64,000 bases of DNA from positions 8,406,001 through 8,470,000 of the forward strand of contig JAXDDX010000006.1 in the NCBI GenBank assembly GCA_034670405.1, in the 5' to 3' direction. Origin of the DNA: Hoplostethus atlanticus (taxonomy: Eukaryota; Chordata; Actinopteri; Trachichthyiformes; Trachichthyidae). Each line of letters opens with the position of its first letter. Within the stretch, counting starts at the first letter, position 1. The position numbers and the translations under genes are program-made. Shown here piece by piece: positions 62,641 to 64,000 of the stretch. The notes under the pieces are model-generated. The model saw only the letters and a list, made by a program, of their open reading frames with translations, was not told the DNA's origin and searched no databases.

Positions 62641-64000
62641 TCTCCAACAGCTGTGTAACGGCAGGATCTTGCCAGTAGGCATTTGGGATTCATCTATATC
62701 AATTACAATCTACCCCAATCGTTTGCTGATTGGGAATTATGGTCTCAAGGTAATCATGAGCACAGTATTGAACTGATTAAGGGTCCCCGTTCCTGTATGT
62801 GGCGGTGCTCCAAATTTCATGAGCATCCATCGAGGCCATACCCCTGCGTGCAGTACCCTTACCACCCAGCAGAGGCCACTGTGGCCAAGCACCATCACAA
62901 GACCTTTGACATCAGTCCGCTTCTCCAGTAGGACCACAGATTCACCAGTGACCTCAGCTCGATGGCAAAACATATCAATGCCGACCGAACAGGGCATTTG
63001 TTTTGATCAGTTATGTATATGGACTGTTGTAAGTTAGCGTAAGTAACAAGTAGTACTGTATCGGGTCTACTGCCTCATGCTTAAGTGGTACTAATGTCTT
63101 TTGATAGAGCTCGCTCCCTGGTGTAACGTCATCTGGCATTGCTAGTTGAATATCACTGTGTAGCAAAAGGCAGTGTTTGCTTACACATACACCATAATAC
63201 CTCCCTCCCCTCCTCTCTCTCCCAGACACACACCTTACAATATTTCTCACTTTACTGTAGGAAAACTTAGCAAAACACTTCAGTAACCAAAAACAATAAT
63301 GACTGTCTGCCTATAAACAGTAATTTGCAAAGGTACAGTAAATCAGCATTCACAGAGCAGCTAGGCACAAGATGGATGCATCGAACAACAGCAGCTGAGA
63401 GGCAGTGTGTCTCTGAACACGGCTAATGTCCCGTAAGGAAGCAGGTGTGTGAGGGGAGGAAGGCAGCGGAAAGGATAGGTAAAGCTTAATGGATCAGAAA
63501 TGGTGGCAAGCAAATCAATCTCCCTCCCACCCTCTCCCCTCTCGCCTCTCACGTCCATTTGTTTTCAATCCTTGTTTTTGTTTGCCATGTGAAAATGACA
63601 CGGTTGGGTGCCTCGATGAGTCAGAACCATCCTTCCATTCAACCAATAAACAGCTTGGAAAAATATCACGACCATTTATCTTTGAAATTATCTTGCATGC
63701 AAATAGAGTTTTATGTCTGTTTGTTTTGTCAGTGTGCGAGAAAACGCAACAGACTTGGATAAATCTCTTAACAACCTGCTGATTCACTGAAACAAAGAAA
63801 CATTAATGATTAAAGCGAGTTCACAGACGACCCCGTCTTTGTAGATAAACACCAAAGCCGTTGTTTACTGCAGCGGGCAGAGAAGCCAAACATTGGTTGG
63901 GTCCAGGACCGTAAAAAGAAAAGAGCATGTTCTCAAGTCTGTGAAGTTTGCAAGACCACTCCTTAGCACGTTGTCTTTGTTAGTAATGGGCTTGAAGCTG
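62641..64000. other. Right end of window, no gene called
   Basis: A plus-strand frame at 62683-62931, continuing after a TAG to about 63000, has a Cys/His/Pro-rich composition (RCSKFHEHPSRPYPCVQYPY). It has no splice support and matches no family I know. The remainder to 64000 shows no exon. No R-spondin-2 sequence, expected upstream of angpt1, was recognised. Confidence 0.4.

Noticed and set aside
59000..64000. rspo2 exons, expected upstream of angpt1 by vertebrate synteny
   Set aside because: No furin-like Cys-rich or thrombospondin-type sequence was recognised on the minus strand.

Overview
The window is vertebrate nuclear DNA, almost certainly from a teleost fish. The evidence is a signal-peptide-encoding first exon of angiopoietin-1 with a canonical GT donor, very sparse coding content, dense CA/GT and CT/GA microsatellites, and fish-type repeats: L2-like LINE 3' ends with TATC or CTGATT tails, hAT remnants and short MITEs. 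No rRNA, CRISPR or prokaryote-like gene organisation is visible.

Layout. Positions 1-9899 are the 5' part of angpt1 intron 1; the gene runs on the minus strand and leaves the window to the left. Positions 9900-10322 are angpt1 coding exon 1. It carries a lineage-specific run of 20 serines, and its 5' UTR has a 15-nt C run just upstream of the start codon. From about 10.35 kb to 56.6 kb the sequence is a gene desert upstream of angpt1. It holds microsatellites, a decayed coding-like block beside a 10-bp-unit minisatellite (25.1-26.95 kb), MITEs (24.8 and 49.6 kb), LINE pieces (17.9, 35.7, 47.0 and 53.0 kb), a perfect short hairpin (42.6 kb) and a non-autonomous hAT-like element that keeps a fragment of a possible transposase exon (53.3-53.9 kb).

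The only other full-length protein gene is at 57149-58942 on the minus strand. It is an uninterrupted 597-codon hAT-transposase-derived ORF with a BED zinc finger, a DUF659-like RNase-H region and a C-terminal hAT dimerisation region. Three positions normally occupied by catalytic or signature residues (first Asp, the His of CxxH, the Glu of the ERxFS block) are Ser, Tyr and Ala here. The frame is nevertheless open, a splice acceptor lies just upstream of the ATG, and a polyadenylation signal lies downstream. I regard it as a candidate host-domesticated transposase gene and the best lead in the window. From 59.0 to 64.0 kb I see nothing that can be called a gene.

The two genes show no sign of acting together; the hAT-derived gene appears to be an insertion in the angpt1 upstream desert. 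In human the next gene upstream of ANGPT1 is RSPO2, but I did not recognise any rspo2 exon here. All family assignments come from reading the sequence; no database search was run.
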